From Epiperipatus broadwayi (Eukaryota > Onychophora > Udeonychophora > Euonychophora > Peripatidae): a stretch of 64,000 bases of DNA. Made by a program: the position numbers and the translations under genes. Where the stretch lies: contig JAQFVV010000017.1 in the NCBI GenBank assembly GCA_028023455.1, positions 7,222,098 through 7,286,097 of the forward strand. Direction: 5' to 3'. The notes under the pieces were generated by a model. The model was not told the DNA's origin, made no database searches, and saw only the letters and a program-made list of their open reading frames with translations. This document shows positions 34,828-45,700 of the stretch, piece after piece; within the stretch, counting starts at the first letter, position 1, and each line of letters begins with the position of its first letter.

Positions 34828-35500
34828 GTTAAACTATTAAGGATCACATGATCACTATCTTATACTAGCACATAATTATTTATAAACAAGGCAAAACTCT
34901 CTATACAGTAATGCCATCCTGTGCCAACCAGAGTAATCAATGGATGCCAAAAGGCTTGTGCATAAAATCCCTATCTAATGCCTTCTGGCATCCATTGATT
35001 ACTCTGGTTGGCACAGGGTGGCACTGTATGGAGAGTTTTGCCTTGTTTATAAACAATTATGTGCTAGTATAAGATAGTGATCATGTGATGCTTAATGGTT
35101 TAACACCAATCCTGCCTAATAGATAGTGGTGGTTGTGGTTGTTAAAGAGCCAAAGACACCAAAATGTATGGGTGCTGAACTGAATTCAGAACCATATGAC
35201 TATATACGCTATTGAGCTTAGTTTAAAAATATTTTTGTGTTTTCTAATTTCATTCTCATAGTTTTATAGTTAAGTAGAGATAAAAGGTGGTTGCTGGAGG
35301 GTTGCATTAGATCCTAAGATCTAGGTGCAGTGCTCTCAGATCCAAAGCTGTTCACTGATGAAGGCCACAAGCCAGAAACTAGTTTGGGGATATTGGATGA
35401 GTAGGCATTAGATAGGGATTTTATGCACAAGCCTTCTGGCATCCATTGATTACTCTCGTGGGCCAGAGTGGCACTACTGTATAGAGAGTTTTGCCTTGTT
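34828..35500. repeat. R1 foldback with extra unit and 14-bp target duplication
   Basis: A tight palindrome (34850-35090; aggcaaaactctctatacag mirrored by ctgtatggagagttttgcct) is followed by a reversed unit with the full body and a second right end (to 35500). Perfect 14-bp repeats tatattgtaatggt flank the whole (34814-34827, 35501-35514). Confidence 0.93.
35349..35390 (+). ncRNA. Hammerhead ribozyme (R1 type)
   Basis: TGTTCA, core CTGATGA (35355-35361), stem II AGGC-CACAA-GCCA (three G/C pairs), GAAA (35375-35378), stem III C-TA-G, TT at the cut site (allowed, NUH), TGGGGA. Stem I keeps five of six pairs counting a G-U pair next to the cleft. All core bases are intact. Confidence 0.7.
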
Positions 35501-35514
35501 TATATTGTAATGGT

Positions 35515-36039
35515 CTGTTTTCCACATAGGAGAGAAGAATCACATCTTACTACAGTTGGACCTAGGGTCTTATTGTAGGATGCAGTGAGTAATGTGATGA
35601 AGAGCCTGATTAATGATTGCATCCATCTCCAATGGCTAACTCAAAGGATTATGCATTAAATCTGAACACAATTTATATCAGTTTACCCACTTCCTTCCCC
35701 TCTTTCAGGTTCTATTATGCTGCAGATTTCAAACTGAGGGAGAGGTTGTATCATAAGTTATAATGTGAAATTTGTCAATGCCACATTTAATCATTTCAAA
35801 TGTTTCAGTAACAGTTTTGCCTAATTTAGACAAAATTTAATTTTAGCATGTGAGTTAAAGAGCACAGTCACTGTCACATTTGATATCATAATTCATGATC
35901 TAGGCATGCTAGCACTTTTGAAATTTTTGTGGTATATAGCTAAGATATGTTGCAATGTAACACATGCATTGATTCAAAGATGGTGCCACAGGAAGCTTGG
36001 AGAAAGAACTACTTTCAGTTACCTTTTCATCGAGACACA
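35515..36039. other. No gene seen
   Basis: A moderately GC-richer area (35520-35760) with no coding pattern. Frames 35906-36115 and 35947-36240 overlap the LINE-B tail on the opposite strand and are shadows. Confidence 0.4.
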
Positions 36040-36330
36040 CCATCATCATATTCAATCATTATCAATCCATGGCAGGATGAAGTCACCCCAAGTTCAATCC
36101 ATCTCCGATCTCTAGCTTCTCTTCACATTATTGCAGCACACTTCCTTATTTCATCCATCCATCTCACATGTGGTCTTTTTCTGGGTCTTTTACAATCTCT
36201 TGTAATCCGGTTTAAGATCTCAGTCTATCATATCTTTTAGCAATATGTTCATGTCCAACCTAGCTCCAGTCTTTTATTTCAATGATGTCAATAACACTAG
36301 TTTGTTTGCTCATCCATATATTTCATTTTC
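36040..36330 (-). pseudogene. LINE-B C-terminal tail, copy 2
   Basis: The minus strand reads RKRPHVRWMDEIRKCAAIM, a stop, then REARDRRWIELGVTSSCHG, the C-terminal tail of a LINE reverse transcriptase protein, followed by a short 3' segment. It is better kept than the copy at 34140-34316. Confidence 0.65.
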
Positions 36331-36343
36331 AGTCTCATTACTC

Positions 36344-36457
36344 TTAACATACATCTCTCCATATTTCTAACATACATCTCTCCATACTCCTAACATACAT
36401 ATTTTCCATCCTCCTAACATACATCTCTCTATAGTCCTAACATACATCTCTATACTT
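36344..36457 (+). repeat. Minisatellite, about 22 bp x 5
   Basis: Five units of 'cctaacatacatctctccat' with small changes, immediately beside the LINE-B fragment. Confidence 0.85.
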
Positions 36458-37559
36458 CGTTGGGTGGTCGGACGTCTTTTCAGTGCTCTTCTGGTATCCA
36501 AGTCTCATATCTGTAAGAACTGGTAAACACATTTATTAAAAAACGTTCTTTTCAAACACATAGGCATATTTCTTTATTTGACAATATAGTATATAAAATG
36601 TTTACTCAAATGTTGAAATTATTATAAATTCATCTTTGTTTTTAAATATACAACTCTTTTTTAATATTATTAATATGCTTTCATAAAAGTTTGTTTCATT
36701 ATCTTATTTAGAATTTTCTAATTACATTAGAAAAGATTTATGAATATATATAAATCACAAACGTTTGTGCGTAGGAATAATAATATTAAACTATTTTATA
36801 GCTTTAATCAATTTCCACAGTCTTATCTTTTTTTTCTTTGTTTCATGTTAGAATTATGTTTTACTGACCCACTCTTTAAGTATGAATTGGGCCAAATTGA
36901 TAATAATAGATCTAGTAGGAAATCGATCCATAGATTAGAAAGCCTTATATTATCATCACCCTTATCTAACATAATAGCGAGAAAGGTAAATAAACAGGAA
37001 AGTTCGTATTTAAATTTTAAGCAATTTTTGAAGATAAATGAGAGCTTTGAGTGTTATTTTTTTAAATAAATGAATACTTAAAAAAAAAACGTTTATATCA
37101 TAAATATTAACCATTTTTTTAGAATTCATCTCGCAAGCATGCAATAAATTATTTTTACTCCTAATTCCTTAATAAAACAATGTGGTATAACTAATAGATC
37201 TCACTTTATCAAGATGAGCAACGGAATGGTTATCACCAAAGAAACAAAAAAAAAGAGAATAAAGATAAAGTAAAGATATGAATAAGATTACTAATGAAAT
37301 GTGAGATAATAAAAAAAAAATTAGGCATTGGGCAATGTTAAAAACATTTCTAATTAAAATAAATAATTAAACATGATTAATGTTGGAATGATGAAATATT
37401 TAAGGTTTTTTTTTTTTTTATAAGTGAAATTTATTATGCGATATAAACCTACAGTTTGCTATTTCTTGCTATTACAGTATAATATAAATTGTTTATTTTG
37501 TTACACTACGGCTTCAGATGTAAATCATTCAGCTTTAACATATTTATTTCTATGTATGT
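36458..37559. other. AT-rich; one unidentified plus frame
   Basis: The 109-codon frame at 36740-37069 has a mixed composition (YELGQIDNNRSSRKSIHRLE) that is not purely AT-driven, but it has no family motif I recognise, no splice context and no neighbours that explain it. Nothing else found. Confidence 0.3.
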
Positions 37560-37985
37560 AGTTGCTTCTCCAGCAGTTCAATTCTGTAGATTTAGCAATC
37601 GTCTTCTTTATTTGAAGTTTCTCCTAATGGCGTTTACCTAATAATCTGGAGCTATTAAATTATCTCATTTGTTTGATTTTTTTCCCATGATTTTCTTTAG
37701 TTTCATTTCCTGTGGATCTTCCAATTTTCCAATAGTGATTTTACATTGTATGTACCATAATGCAAAGTACATGAAGATTGTAAGCCTTATTTTTGCATAA
37801 ACACCTTGTTTGATGCACCATTTAATGGGTATAAATTGCCCAAATGGGTTGTTAGTTCATCTTGTGAGGAGAAATATGTGATCGATGGACTCCTCTTCCC
37901 TGCTGCACATCTGGCACATAGGGTCTATCTTCTTTATATTTCTTCAGTGTGCCAGGTAGATAAATTTTATTTGGTTAATTTTAAT
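37560..37985 (-). pseudogene. LINE C-terminal fragment (LINE-C-like)
   Basis: The minus strand reads INKIYLPGTLKKYK, then in another frame DPMCQMCSREEESIDHIFLL, the C..C...(E)..DH...C knuckle also seen in LINE-C (54140-54220, DPMCGLCHREEETQDHFL). It continues KWCIKQGVYAKIRLTIFMYF and ALWYI. Frame breaks separate the parts. The plus frame 37806-37997 is a shadow. Confidence 0.55.
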
Positions 37986-38044
37986 ATTTTATTTTGAGTA
38001 AAGACATATTTTTCAATGCTATCCAGAATTTTCATAAGTAATAA

Positions 38045-38645
38045 ATATGTGATGTGGTGGGATGCCTTGTGGCTTCTCCTTTATCAAAGTCAGAAATCTC
38101 TCAGCCCCAATGTCCAGAGAAACCTGTTAGCCACCTTACCTTCACCTTTCATTTCCCATCCTAAGTTTTCCCATATTGATCCCTAGCCTCCTCCATCCCA
38201 TTTCCACAACATAATCCTTGTTAACTCTATGGCCTTTATATCTAGATTCCCTTTATCTTTTCCCAAAACCAGCATAAAAAACAAGAACCCACTTTCTGTA
38301 TAATTACTTTGTTTATATTTATTTTTCCACAGTGTCATTGCTTTCAGGCATTTACATTCAATTAACAGATACCTAATATTTTCTATGCCTTCCTTACGCA
38401 ACTTGCAGACGAAATCACTCACATATCTTCATTTATGTGTACATTCCTTTGTTGCTCAAGATCCTGTTCAAGCATTAAATAGTAAACTATTTTCCTTGAT
38501 ATTGTCATAAATTAACTTACTCCCAATATTTTATTTACTTCTATATATATTTAAAATCTTTTTACTCCATACTAATTCTCCATCTCCCTATTCTTTATTA
38601 ATGCATCTATTCTTCTACCCCATTCCTTGCCAGTATTACACTCAA
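38045..38645 (-). pseudogene. LINE-A 3' fragment
   Basis: The C-terminal end of LINE-A on the minus strand (FVCKLRKEGIENIRYLLIEC, then KCLKA, KNKYKQSNYTES, KDKGNLDIKAI) with its 3' tail at 38045-38110 (gatgtggtgggatgcc..). It abuts R1 at about 38650. Confidence 0.75.
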
Positions 38646-38649
38646 TAAT

Positions 38650-38830
38650 TCTGAATACAGTAGTACCACCCAGTGCAAGGCTTAGTAATTAATGAATGCA
38701 GTAAGCTTTTTGCATCTAGTATCCATTCATCCACTATCCCCAGACTACTTTCTAGCTTGTGGATTTTATCAGTGAGGATTCTCAGAACAGAGAATGCTAT
38801 AACTAGGCTACTGTATTAACATAGGAAATA
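38650..38830 (-). repeat. R1 fragment
   Basis: Forward R1 start (gaatacagtagtaccaccca, gtgcaaggcttagtaat) through the ribozyme and ending near 'aacataggaaatagtggttt'. Truncated. Confidence 0.7.
38737..38778 (-). ncRNA. Hammerhead ribozyme (R1 type), one core defect
   Basis: Minus strand: TCCTCA/TGGGGA stem I fully paired, CTGATAA (invariant G8 changed to A), CACAA loop, GAAA, G-TA-G (stem III pair lost), TC. Probably inactive. Confidence 0.55.
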
Positions 38831-39397
38831 GTGGTTTAATAAATAATAATAGTAATATTCTTTAATTACAGGATTAAACAAAGATTTTTGTTGCATAAAG
38901 ATTATGTTGATACAACAATCTCTAGAGCAAAATAAAACTAATGCCCTTAAATAATAGATCAGCATGACCAAATATATAAGATAATATCTTAGATAAATAT
39001 AAAATATTATCAAAACAACTAGCTAATCCTTAAGACCAAAGTGGCTCTCCACTTTACTGACATCTAGTGTAAATAGATAAAAGTAAAATGAAGAATTGCT
39101 TTTGTTTTATTGTTAAGTTGGATATTTTATTGATGTTTTATTTTCTAGTCAGAGGAATAAGATGCCTATATTTAATAAAAAGCTGGAGGTATTATAACTG
39201 ATGTCAAATCTATATAACTGTTTAAACAGGTTGGCTTCGCTTCAAAATCTTACCCTTATTTGAATTTCAAGTTTTAAGCTTGGCAGGCAAAATGGAGTTA
39301 AATATAGTTTCCAAATGCACCTAGGCCTCAAGGATAAAAACAGAAATCTGAAAGTGGTCTGAGAATGGAGGTTAATGTATTAAGCATAGGAATTAGA
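38831..39397. other. No gene seen
   Basis: AT-rich, then a slightly GC-richer patch at 39230-39400. No coding pattern. Confidence 0.4.
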
Positions 39398-40471
39398 TAT
39401 GCATCTGGTAATCACTGATTATTCTAGTTCACACCAGATGGCAGTAAAGTGAAATATTTTTTTTATCATAGGTGAGCCTTACTCTTACAATATCACACGA
39501 CCATGATTTCCTATGCTTACACAGGCTGTTATTACAATAGCAAACTTGCCATACAGTAGTGCCACCTAGTGCAAGCCAGAATACTCAATGGATGCAGAAA
39601 AGCTTGTGCATAAATCTAATCCCTATCTACTTCATACTCATCAATACCTCCAGACTAGTTTCTAGCTTGCGATTTTCATTAATGAGTAACCTTAGATTTG
39701 AGAGTACTGCATTTAGATTGTATTCTCTAGTAACCATCTTTTACCTTTTTAGTTAGCTCTAAAGCAGTGTTCTTCAACTCTTGGTCTGTGGCCTGGCACC
39801 GGCCTGCAGAACTTTTCTGCAGGTCCGCGGGCTAGACGGGCAGTAAAAAGTTTGTAATAATAAGAGTTTAAACTTTTAATTAATATAGCCAATTTTTATT
39901 TATTTTTTCATCTCATTTTTACCCAATTAAAAAAAAAAAAAAAACAGAACGAAAACAAAATATAATCAATCAGTTCATAAATTAATTTGTTTTTCTAGTT
40001 ATCACAGATGTTTATGGGGAGAGGGGGGGTAGAATTAAATTTTTTATTACTTTTCTAAAAAAATTAAAAAAAAAGTTTTTTTATTATATAAACTCCATAT
40101 TGAACCTGATTGAAATCCGATTCAATGGTGTCATTACAAAAAAAAAAAGAAATTTATTAAGCTTTTAATTTTCATTAAACGTAGAGTTTAAATTTGCAGT
40201 ATTATTTAAAAAGAATGCGTGTATCGAGTACACACGCGTTTATATGTAAAACAGATTTTTTTTTTTTTTAAATGTTTATCGATTTATTTTAAAATAGTTT
40301 TCATATACCACCTGTTTTTAAATTCATTTGATTTAAAAACAAGCTGGCTAGCTAATTGCATTCCTGTGGCTATTTTAATTATTGTAACCAATTTTTATAG
40401 CGGAGATTTGATTTTTATGTTGTTGTTTTCATTTCAATAAACCCTGGATGGAATTCTTAGATAGATTGAGT

Positions 40472-42250
40472 GGGAGATTAATATTTGCCCTGCCTAAGGT
40501 GTAGAAATTGGACAACAAGTAAAGTGTTTCGCGGGAAATGGAGCAACGTATAAATAGCCCTGAAAATTTGGAGTGTCAATTAATTCATTGTTCGTTGATA
40601 GACAAACTGTTTATCAAGTGAGAATTTATATCAGCATGGACATTTAATTTCTTAAAGGACATCAGCTGTGATTAAATACTTTTGCCTGCAACAAAATGAA
40701 AAATTCTATACTTGTTACCACCAACCGAATGGCTTGCTAACTCCACAAAAGACGGATCCCTGACTTCCAAGTTTGCTCCAGTAATGCCTTGAACAACTAA
40801 AAGAATCCGGAACCTCTCTATATCTACCTTACTGCCTAAAGAACCTGAAAATGAACTTAAGTAAAAGTGCGCACTCTACGTGAACTTTGTTTTACCGAAA
40901 GGTAATTATTTTCATTTTTATTCTTCCCAGGGTAAATTAATTCTCATTAAATCTCCGCTCAATCTAATCATAAATATGTCTTCTTAAATCAATATAGCCT
41001 CATATCTAATATTTACTGTGTTTTCCAATATTTTATAGTGTGTCTTGGAATCTTAGTTTTAAGCTTCCAATTTGCTTTCAGTTTTGTTTATTGGAGAGTA
41101 ACGAATGAGTTTTATAGTTTATGCCTTGCTTTCATAAATGCTTTAGCAGTCTTGTATATATATATATTATGCTTACCTGTAATTATTTAGTATTACATAA
41201 TTAATTTGTAATTTTATGCTCTGGGTTGGCCCTAGTGCTTAGCCTCCAAAAATCTTTTGGCTGATGACTTATTGTCTAATTTTCGCAGGTGGAGATTTCG
41301 TTTCTAATATCTCTAAAGGCGGAGATTAGAATTGTGTTTTTCTTTGTAATTTTGGAAGTCGTCAGCAGGAAGATAAAATTTATTCTTTCTTAAATTACAG
41401 GTGGGCAATACTTTCATTCTGCTAGAGTATTTAAACTTTTGATATTTTGTACTCATGTGCACTCTCCGATAGATTTCTTTTTGTAGTTATTATGTGTGCT
41501 TTAAATTTATCAGAGTGTGTACTCAGAATTTGTTTGTAAGTTTATTTTCTTTTCTTTATTTGCTGGGGCAGACATAACTGTTTTTCTAATCATTTACTTG
41601 TCTCTTATTGGGACCATTAATTATTAATTTTAAAGTAATTTTTGCCAAATCGTTTGGCTGGGATTCACCAGGTTTAATTGTTTCTTCGTTTCAATGATAT
41701 TTTTCGATTGTTCTTGAGGTGGATCAATCACCGTTATTTTAAATGTAGTAATTGGTGCAGTTCATACCGATATAAGGACATTCGAGATCTGACCATGCTT
41801 AGATCTTGGAAAGCTCATCGGCACTGGATTCTTTGATCTATTTCAGGGGCATATGGTTTAAATATCATAAAGTGGAAACCAATGTTTAAGTGAATCCTCT
41901 GCTGAACGAAATTTGCTTCCTCCCTTTTAAATTTGTTTATTAGAAGATCAGTCAGTCTGTCATAGCTTTGCCTTTAGTATGTCTGGTACACACCTGAGTT
42001 AACCCCCATCTATTGTGTCATAAACTTATATTTAATAATTTTATTTTCTCACAATAAAATTTATGAAATATGTTTAAACTTAATTTGGCTGATGTTTGTC
42101 TTTGTGCTTTTGTCTCAATTGTCTAAACAATTTAAGATCTCTTGTTTCTCCCTGAGTCTAGTCGGTGCAAACCATCATCATCATCTATTCTGATCACAGT
42201 AAACAAATTTTCCAGACACATAGTGGTCTGGTGGCACCCTCTGTTTTAGA
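40472..42250. mobile_element. 1.78 kb insertion inside the hAT element, unclassified
   Basis: Flanked by an 11-bp direct repeat atagattgagt (40461-40471, 42251-42261) which, if a target duplication, means retroposition-like integration. The inside is GC-richer than the hAT flanks and looks transcript-like: TATAAATA at 40549-40556, a possible 5' splice donor (accgaaag/gtaatt, about 40902), and AATAAAA near 42053. No long frame in any phase and no terminal repeats found. It may be a relic LTR, a non-coding retroelement or a processed transcript. Confidence 0.55.
40549..40556 (+). promoter_or_regulatory. TATA-box-like element
   Basis: TATAAATA preceded by 'gagcaacg' and followed about 30 bp on by 'gagtgtcaattaattcattg'. 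This is the strongest promoter-like string in the insertion above. Function not shown. Confidence 0.35.
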
Positions 42251-43227
42251 ATAGATTGAGTATCCGGTATAATATATATATATATAAAACTTTATCTTAT
42301 ATATTTAACATTGTTGTTTTGATCAGTTATAACAATTATGCTTATCTTTAAGAAAATTTATCTATAGACTTCTGCCGGTCTGCGAAATCTTATTGTTATT
42401 TTTGCTGGTCCACGGAACCGTATCCTTATTTTTACCGGTCCACAGGTGTGAAAAGGTTGAAGACCACTGCTCTAAAGTATGAGTAGGAAGTGGAAAACAA
42501 TAATGTTTTCAATCCAAGCTCATTCACATGTATAGTCATGTGATCTGTATAACTATACAAGTTAATGTGCTTGGACTGAACACATTGCATTTTTTCTCAG
42601 ACTCCTAATTTTATATTTAACTAAAAGGTAAAAAGATGGCCACTATAGTAATGGATATAATCCTAATATCTATGTTTAGAACTATCAAATCCAAGGCTTC
42701 TCACTTATAAAAGCTACAAACTAGAACCTAGTCTGGGGCTGTTGGATGAGTAGGTACTTGAAAGGGGTTTTACGCAAAAACTTTCTTGCATCCATTGATT
42801 ACTATGGCTTGCACTAGGTGGTGCTATTATATCCAGAGCTTGTTTTGGACTGCCTTGCTATCCTGATGTGGCTGATTTGCTCTGCAAGATAAGTTAAATT
42901 TTATGCATTTTAAAAAATATCTAGATGAAAAAATTTCTGTTGCTGGAAAATATTTATTTGGAGAGTGGCTGAGAAAAGAAAGTTGGGGTGCAAAGAGATA
43001 GATTTAATTGAATTTGGATAGATTGAGAAAAATATAACTAATGTTTGGAAGGTGATCTACTATGCCCAACATTTTAAATATATATATAAAAAATATTTTT
43101 TGTATGTGTGTTTACTGCAAGAAGGCTTTAAAATTAAGGCTTACAAAATATTAGTTAGATTTTAGATCTGTTATTAAAAAAATTTTCAATATAAGTAAGA
43201 GAGTGATTTATTTCAGATAGAGGGCAA

Positions 43228-43269
43228 TGTTTGAGATGTGAGTTTAGGGAGCACATATTTATCGATTGC
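43228..43269 (+). pseudogene. LINE-A ORF1 zinc knuckle
   Basis: Frame reading CLRCEFREHIFIDC, exact C-x2-C-x4-H-x4-C spacing of a retroelement CCHC knuckle, a nucleic-acid-binding motif. A stop lies a few codons upstream. Confidence 0.6.
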
Positions 43270-43520
43270 TATTTAAGGCTATTTTTTTCCTATTATATTA
43301 AAAAGGATTGAAGAGTAATAGAAAAATCATAAATTTAAATATTCAGTAGGGTAATTGAAAAATAAGAAAATATGGATTGTATTTGTATCCCACAATGTAA
43401 GTATGATGGTTGGAAGGAAATTGTGCTTTAGTAGAGTTTATGGTATGAGATAAGGTTTTCTATCTGAAGTGATTAAATAAGATTAGGAAGGGTATACAAG
43501 TTGTATGGCTTGTAAATCAT

Positions 43521-43798
43521 TAAACATCACATGATCACCATCTCTATACTAGCAAATAATTGTTGTAAACAAAGGCAGAACTCTCCATACAGTAGTGCCA
43601 CCCTGTGCCAAACAGAGTAATCAATGGATGCCAGAAGGCTTGTGCATAAAATCCCTATATAGTGCCTACTCATTCAATATCCCCAGACTAGTTTCTGGCT
43701 TGTGGCCATCATCAGTGAGGAGCCTTGGATCTGAGAGCACTCCATTGATTACTTTGTTTGGCACAGGGTAGCACTACTGTATGGAGAGTTTTGCCTTT
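43521..43798. repeat. R1 foldback with 13-bp target duplication, in LINE-A
   Basis: Left end taaacatcacatgatcacca, right end gtatggagagttttgccttt. Arms meet after the ribozyme. Perfect 13-bp repeats gcttgtaaatcat flank it (43508-43520, 43799-43811), and LINE-A continues on both sides, so this is a clear insertion. Confidence 0.94.
43680..43721 (-). ncRNA. Hammerhead ribozyme (R1 type), best copy
   Basis: Minus strand, 5' to 3': stem I TCCTCA; core CTGATGA; stem II TGGC, loop CACAA, GCCA (four pairs); GAAA; stem III C-TA-G (one pair next to the A-U pair); TC; stem I TGGGGA. Every invariant core base is present, and stem I pairs over six bases with one G-U. The very short stem III is the form known from PLE and retrozyme hammerheads, which cut best as tandem dimers. 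Confidence 0.82.
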
Positions 43799-43849
43799 GC
43801 TTGTAAATCATGTATAAATGTGATAAAAGAGGTAACAAATGGTTTTTAA

Positions 43850-44185
43850 GTGAAGATAATTTGTAGAGAAAGTCAGGAGAAATTGGATGAAAATGTAGAT
43901 AAGGATGATAGAATGGAATATATATTTAGTAGAGTGACAAGAGCTGTGGATGATACAATAAGCAGTACAATGGAGATAATTAGGCAAAGAATAATAAGTA
44001 AGATAAAGGAAGAAGTAAAGAATGTAGAAGTAAAATTAAAAGCATTAGATATGAAGTATGAACTGATCAAGAAATTAATGAATAGAAACAATAAGAAAGT
44101 AGATACAGAAGTCCAGAAGATAAAAGAGAATGTTACAGATGAAGTAGGGAGAGTAAACAGTCTTGATAGGGGACTTGCTAATTAG
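43850..44185 (+). pseudogene. LINE-A ORF1 coiled-coil segment
   Basis: 111 codons, strongly charged and helical (RIISKIKEEVKNVEVKLKAL, then KYELIKKLMNRNNKK), with heptad-like Leu/Ile/Val spacing. It fits the coiled coil that lets LINE ORF1 proteins multimerise. It ends at a stop just before the esterase text. The minus frame here is a shadow. Confidence 0.6.
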
Positions 44186-44219
44186 AGAGTGTGGAGATGT
44201 AATAGCAAGGGACAATAGA

Positions 44220-44595
44220 AGTAGGTATGTAAAAGTATGATTGCCTGGAACCAGAATTAGGAATGTTGCAGATAAAGTAAAGAAACAGGGGAGTAGTGAT
44301 GTTTACGTTAATGGTAGGGACAAATAATTTGTCAGAGCCATTGAAGAGAGCAATGAATGAGTACAAAAAATTGATTAGTAGTTTGAATAATGTTAAAGGA
44401 AAGGTAGAAGTAGTTGGATTACTACCAAGATTCGATGATAGGTATATGTTAGTTAGGGTATGTTCTATAAATGAAAGATTGAAAGAATTATGTGGTAGAA
44501 ATAATGCTATGGAAGTGTGGAATTTTTTTATTAGTAAGAGGGAGTTGTACAGTTAAGATGGATTACACTCTGTAAAACAAGGAAATGAAGCATAA
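44220..44595 (+). pseudogene. LINE-A ORF1 SGNH-like esterase domain
   Basis: LPGTRIRNVADKVKK, a frame break, MVGTNNLSEPLKRA (the 'hvGTNnl' block), KVEVVGLLPRFDD, SINERLKELCG, then KRELYS-stop-DGLHSVKQGN. The last part holds the catalytic D-x2-H of SGNH hydrolases (DGLH). The nucleophile block GDS is not readable. Stops and shifts inactivate it. The same order occurs in ORF1 of CR1-like LINEs. Confidence 0.7.
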
Positions 44596-45389
44596 GGAAG
44601 TTTTATTTTTGATTATAGTTTAAAGAGAAGTAGGATTTTAAATTACAGTATTATCAAAAAGAGGATTAAGAATGGATGGGATGTACGAACTAATCAAACT
44701 GGTGGCTGATCCAGATATAAATGTAGAGAAGAAATGAGTCTATAAAACTAATGGTAAACAAACTAATTACAAATGTAACAGAAAAGAATGACTCAAAAGA
44801 ATTTATAAAATGGTAGTAAGAAAGAAAGAATAATTAAAATAAGATATTTGAATATGTAAGTAGTAGGAGATCAGATAAGTGGTTGGAATTAAACAAAACA
44901 ATTAAAAATTAAGGTCTTGAGATATTAGCAGTAGTGGAAACATATCTCAGAGAAGAATAAAAACCTACACTGGAAATGTGGTATGGTAGGATATAAATAG
45001 AAAAGAAAAAAAGGATGGTAGATAGGAGTTATATCAAAAAATACTGTATAGTGTCAAGAACATTTGTGGTTTGAGATAAGGTTAGGAAGACAAGAATGGA
45101 TGGTGGCTGCAATGTGTATGGCCACTCAAAATAATCAAATTATAATGGATTGGTAGAGTAGCATATATGGATGTCTAGTTAAGGATATACAAAGTTTAAA
45201 AAAAGGGGAAGAAACTAATAGTTATAGGGGATATAAATGAGCATGTGATAGAGTAAATAGATTATGAAGTAAGTTTAGTAAGTTTGGGAATGAATGAACT
45301 TTAGTGGATCTTATTAAGAGATTGTATAAAAACAATTACTATATGCATTAATTAAGAAATATAGAATCAGTTAGAGTTAAAAAAGGGTG

Positions 45390-45700
45390 AATTAAGGCAA
45401 TGATGCCTTATGTCACCTATTTTGTTTTTGTTATATTTGAGAGAAATGGAGAGAACAATAGAAAAACAAGGAAAAAGGGTAGAGATACCATTATTAGATG
45501 GCAAGGAAGTGCATATATATTATCAGGTCTTTTATTTGCTGATGATATCTTCTTGTGCACAAAAAGTGAGGATGATATTGAAGCTATGCTGAAGACATGC
45601 ACAAGAGTAGATAAAGAGATGGGAATTAAATTTAGTAAAGAAAAATCAAAAGTAATGATGATAAATGATGAAGAAAGAAAACAAAAATAATTTTTATTAG
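45390..45700 (+). pseudogene. LINE-A reverse transcriptase palm fragment
   Basis: LRQ-stop-CLMSPILFLLYLREMERTI matches LRQGCPISPILFVLYLSEME of the 48828-50560 copy. Next comes LFADDIFLCTKSEDDIEAM, which keeps the FADD catalytic aspartates, then a 'MGIKFSKEKSKVMMIN' thumb start. The phase changes once between the blocks. Confidence 0.75.

Larger units (their letters stand above)
39765..42469. mobile_element. hAT element, 2.7 kb, perfect 8-bp target duplication
   Basis: Left end CAGTGTTCTTCAACTCTTGG, right end GTTGAAGACCACTG (imperfect inverted repeats), with subterminal ggtctgtggcctggcaccgg and tttaccggtccacagg. Exact 8-bp duplication ctctaaag at 39757-39764 and 42470-42477. No hAT transposase frame or BED zinc finger is readable. 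About 0.93 kb belongs to the element itself; the rest (40472-42250) is a later insertion. It interrupts an R1 palindrome, so it is younger than that copy. Confidence 0.92.
39398..42845. repeat. Long R1 foldback, split by a hAT element
   Basis: With 39765-42469 removed this is a long R1 palindrome. The left arm (39490-39764 plus 42470-42540) covers the forward unit from cacacgaccatgatttcc through acagtagtgccacctagtgc to aaaacaataatgttttcaat. The centre is near 42545. The right arm runs back to gcactaggtggtgctattat at 42830. The ribozyme regions in both arms (about 39649-39690 and 42695-42745) are worn (TTAATGA; CTTATAA). The frame 39559-39756 is repeat-derived. Confidence 0.75.
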
